DNA of 7,896 bases from Candidatus Peregrinibacteria bacterium. GTDB taxonomy: Bacteria > Patescibacteriota > Gracilibacteria > UM-FILTER-43-11. The stretch lies in NCBI GenBank assembly GCA_030618315.1, contig JAUXDO010000053.1, positions 1 to 7,896 on the forward strand. The letters are read 5' to 3'. This document shows, one piece after another, positions 6,586 to 7,896 of the stretch; the stretch's first letter is position 1; each line of letters begins with the position of its first letter. The notes beneath the pieces are model-generated. The model did no database searches and was not told where the DNA came from. It saw only the letters and a program-made list of their open reading frames with translations. Both the position numbers and the translations under genes were made by a program.

Positions 6586-6649
6586 TTGAATTAATTAAAA
6601 ACATCACATAATTAATCTTGTAATCTTGTAATAACTAATCTTGTAATAT
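6586..6649 (+). promoter_or_regulatory. secD upstream region: TAATCTTG repeats and possible promoter boxes
   Basis: The 8-mer TAATCTTG occurs at 6613-6620, 6621-6628 and 6636-6643, with a TAATAAC spacer between the last two, and is followed by TAATAT (6644-6649), seven bases before the secD ATG. TAATAT could be a -10 box giving a nearly leaderless transcript, but no good -35 sits at 17 bases. Another weak pair is TTGAAT (6586-6591) and CATAAT (6607-6612), with a short 15-base gap. The repeats might also be regulator sites. There is no Shine-Dalgarno sequence. Confidence 0.3.
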
Positions 6650-6656
6650 AAAAATC

Positions 6657-7896
6657 ATGAAAAGATTTTCCAAAAGCTTAATCGCAATAATTATCGCCAC
6701 AATTTTGATGGCAGTTATTTCCATGCCAGATTCAGTTAAATCAAAACTACCCGGTGACCCTGTTTCAGAATGGATAAAAAAGCAAAATGTAACACTTGGA
6801 CTCGATCTTCAAGGTGGTACACAGCTTGATTATCGAATTGATCTTCGAAGTGCAAATCTGCGCAACGAAGATGATGATGAATCAAATGATGTACGCGTTC
6901 AGGATGTTATAGAAGGAGTACGTTCTACTATTGAACGGCGTGTTAATGGCTTGGGTGTTTCTGAACCGCAGATATATCTTTCTAACGTTGCAGGAGAAGA
7001 ACATATTATTGTTGAACTAGCAGGAATTAAGGATATCAACGAAGCCAAAGCAGTGGTTGGTAAAACAATTCAGCTTGAGTTTAAGGAAATGAAAACGGAA
7101 GAAGACGCAGTAGACACATCCGCAATTACAGACGAGGCTAATCAGATTCTGAAAAAGGCCTTAGCAACTGATGCAGATTTTGTTAAAGTCGGTGAAAGCA
7201 CACAAACAAGCGACGGAAAAATAACTTTTCGTAAAGACGTTGAAAGTTTTGAATCTGGATTACCAAATCATTATAAAACTGTCTTACCTAATCTGACTGA
7301 AGGTCAGGTTTACAACAAAACAGTTGAGGGTAGCGGAGAGTTTGTATTGGGAGAAGGCGGACAGGTTACCGAACAAAAGACACTGAAAATCGTTCAGCTG
7401 GCAAGCATTGAAGAGAAAAATAAGATTGAAACAGTTGAAGAAAAAGTGGGCGCAAGTCATATACTTATCAAACACAATGAGTCAGACGAGGAAACTGAAA
7501 GAACAAAGGAGGAAGCGCTTGAGCTTGCGAATAAAGTTGCTGAACTAGCCAAGGCTACTCCCGGCAAATTCCCGGAACTAGCTGGAGAATATTCAGAAGG
7601 TCCTACATCTACCTCTGGTGGTGATTTAGGATTTTTTGGACGGGGCAAAATGGTTCCTGCATTTGAAGATGCCGCATTCGCAATGGAAATTGATGAAGTT
7701 TCAGACGCAGTTGAATCAGAATTCGGTTATCATATTATTATGCTAACTGATAGGCAGGAAGCTTCTGAAACAACTACCTTAGAAAAAAGCTACATATATA
7801 ACGAGATTTCTTTCGATACAGCACCTGACCCATGGAAGCCAACCGGACTCGACGGTTCACACTTTAAGTATGCAACCGCTACTTACACTCAGATAG
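6657..7896 (+). CDS. secD: SecD protein-export subunit with parvulin-type prolyl isomerase inserted in the P1 domain (5' 413 codons, cut by window edge)
   Basis: SecD works with SecF in the membrane, using the proton gradient and movements of its extracytoplasmic P1 domain to pull exported proteins out of SecYEG. Seen here: one N-terminal membrane helix (about residues 7-24), then the SecD motif LGLDLQGGTQL (47-57), the P1 base segment (VIEGVRSTIERRVNGLGVSEPQI, 84-106), IIVELAGI (117-124) and VVGKTIQLEFKEM (133-145). The next usual SecD block, DPWKPTGLDGSHFKYA (391-406), appears only about 245 residues later, where a few tens are normal. The insert holds a clear parvulin domain (about 264-368) and a weaker related segment (about 161-250). 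The frame is uninterrupted, so the fusion is not a frameshift artefact. The remaining P1 part and the five C-terminal helices would lie beyond the window; secF may follow. The ATG at 6657 directly precedes the membrane helix. Confidence 0.93.
   Translation, partial: MKRFSKSLIAIIIATILMAVISMPDSVKSKLPGDPVSEWIKKQNVTLGLDLQGGTQLDYRIDLRSANLRNEDDDESNDVRVQDVIEGVRSTIERRVNGLGVSEPQIYLSNVAGEEHIIVELAGIKDINEAKAVVGKTIQLEFKEMKTEEDAVDTSAITDEANQILKKALATDADFVKVGESTQTSDGKITFRKDVESFESGLPNHYKTVLPNLTEGQVYNKTVEGSGEFVLGEGGQVTEQKTLKIVQLASIEEKNKIETVEEKVGASHILIKHNESDEETERTKEEALELANKVAELAKATPGKFPELAGEYSEGPTSTSGGDLGFFGRGKMVPAFEDAAFAMEIDEVSDAVESEFGYHIIMLTDRQEASETTTLEKSYIYNEISFDTAPDPWKPTGLDGSHFKYATATYTQI
7137..7406 (+). other. 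Possible degenerate parvulin-like repeat inside SecD (residues about 161-250)
   Basis: ANQILKKALATDADFVKVGE (161-180) lines up with ANKVAELAKATPGKFPELAG (291-310) of the intact domain. LPNLTEGQVYNKTVEGSGEFVL matches the usual 'G.vs..v.s.fGyhii.l' ending. It lacks the SEGPTSTSGGDLGFFGRG loop and the terminal histidine, so it is probably not catalytic. The alignment was made by eye. Confidence 0.5.
7446..7760 (+). other. Parvulin (PpiC/PrsA-type) prolyl isomerase domain within SecD (residues about 264-368)
   Basis: The domain has the full parvulin signature in order: GASHILIKH (265-273, His268), a long helix with ANKVAELAKA (291-300), FPELAGEYSEGPT (305-317), GGDLGFFGRGKMVPAFEDAAF (321-341) and VESEFGYHIIMLTDR (352-366, His359). 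Family members such as PrsA and SurA catalyse prolyl bond isomerisation and act as chaperones for exported proteins. All core motifs are present, so activity is plausible. Confidence 0.93.

Noticed and set aside
1..7896. Recoded UGA (glycine) as in Gracilibacteria or Absconditabacteria.
   Set aside because: All conserved glycines checked use GGN, and no in-frame TGA occurs in any gene, so the standard code explains the window.

Overview
The window comes from an AT-rich bacterial chromosome that appears to use the standard code. Invariant glycines (for example the UvrB Walker A loop) are read from GGN codons, no TGA interrupts any gene, and all four stop codons inside the window are TAA. The gene mix (secreted SLH-anchored protease, small HtpX, SecD with an unusual insert, starts without Shine-Dalgarno sequences, palindromic CCAAAT-type spacers) reminds me of Patescibacteria/CPR lineages such as Peregrinibacteria. 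That placement is inference; the window holds no rRNA or other decisive marker.

Layout. On the minus strand, 929..1 is the first 309 codons of uvrB (nucleotide excision repair), running off the left edge. After a 107-bp divergent spacer, everything is on the plus strand. 1037..3325 encodes a secreted trypsin/HtrA-like protease with two related middle domains and C-terminal SLH repeats. A spacer with three direct and three inverted copies of a 7-mer leads to htpX (3434..4339), a membrane zinc metalloprotease. 4340..4582 is a compact palindromic element with 21-bp terminal inverted repeats and internal hairpins, one resembling a terminator. 4615..5421 encodes a four-helix membrane protein with a Rossmann-like domain. 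It matches the N-terminal half of polyprenyl-phosphate sugar-phosphate transferases but lacks the catalytic domain. A CCAAAT-rich palindromic spacer precedes 5572..6519, a sugar-1-phosphate nucleotidyltransferase. A spacer with short tandem repeats precedes 6657..7896, the start of secD, cut by the right edge.

The most notable item is this SecD. Between its usual P1 motifs (LGLDLQGG and GKTIQLEF upstream, WKPTGLDG downstream) lies an insert of about 245 residues holding a canonical parvulin-type prolyl isomerase domain and, just before it, what looks like a degenerate second copy. A foldase built into the translocon's extracytoplasmic domain would couple export to folding. Together with the SLH protease and HtpX, the window leans towards envelope protein export and quality control, while the membrane protein at 4615 and the nucleotidyltransferase point to surface glycan synthesis. 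uvrB looks like an unrelated neighbour.
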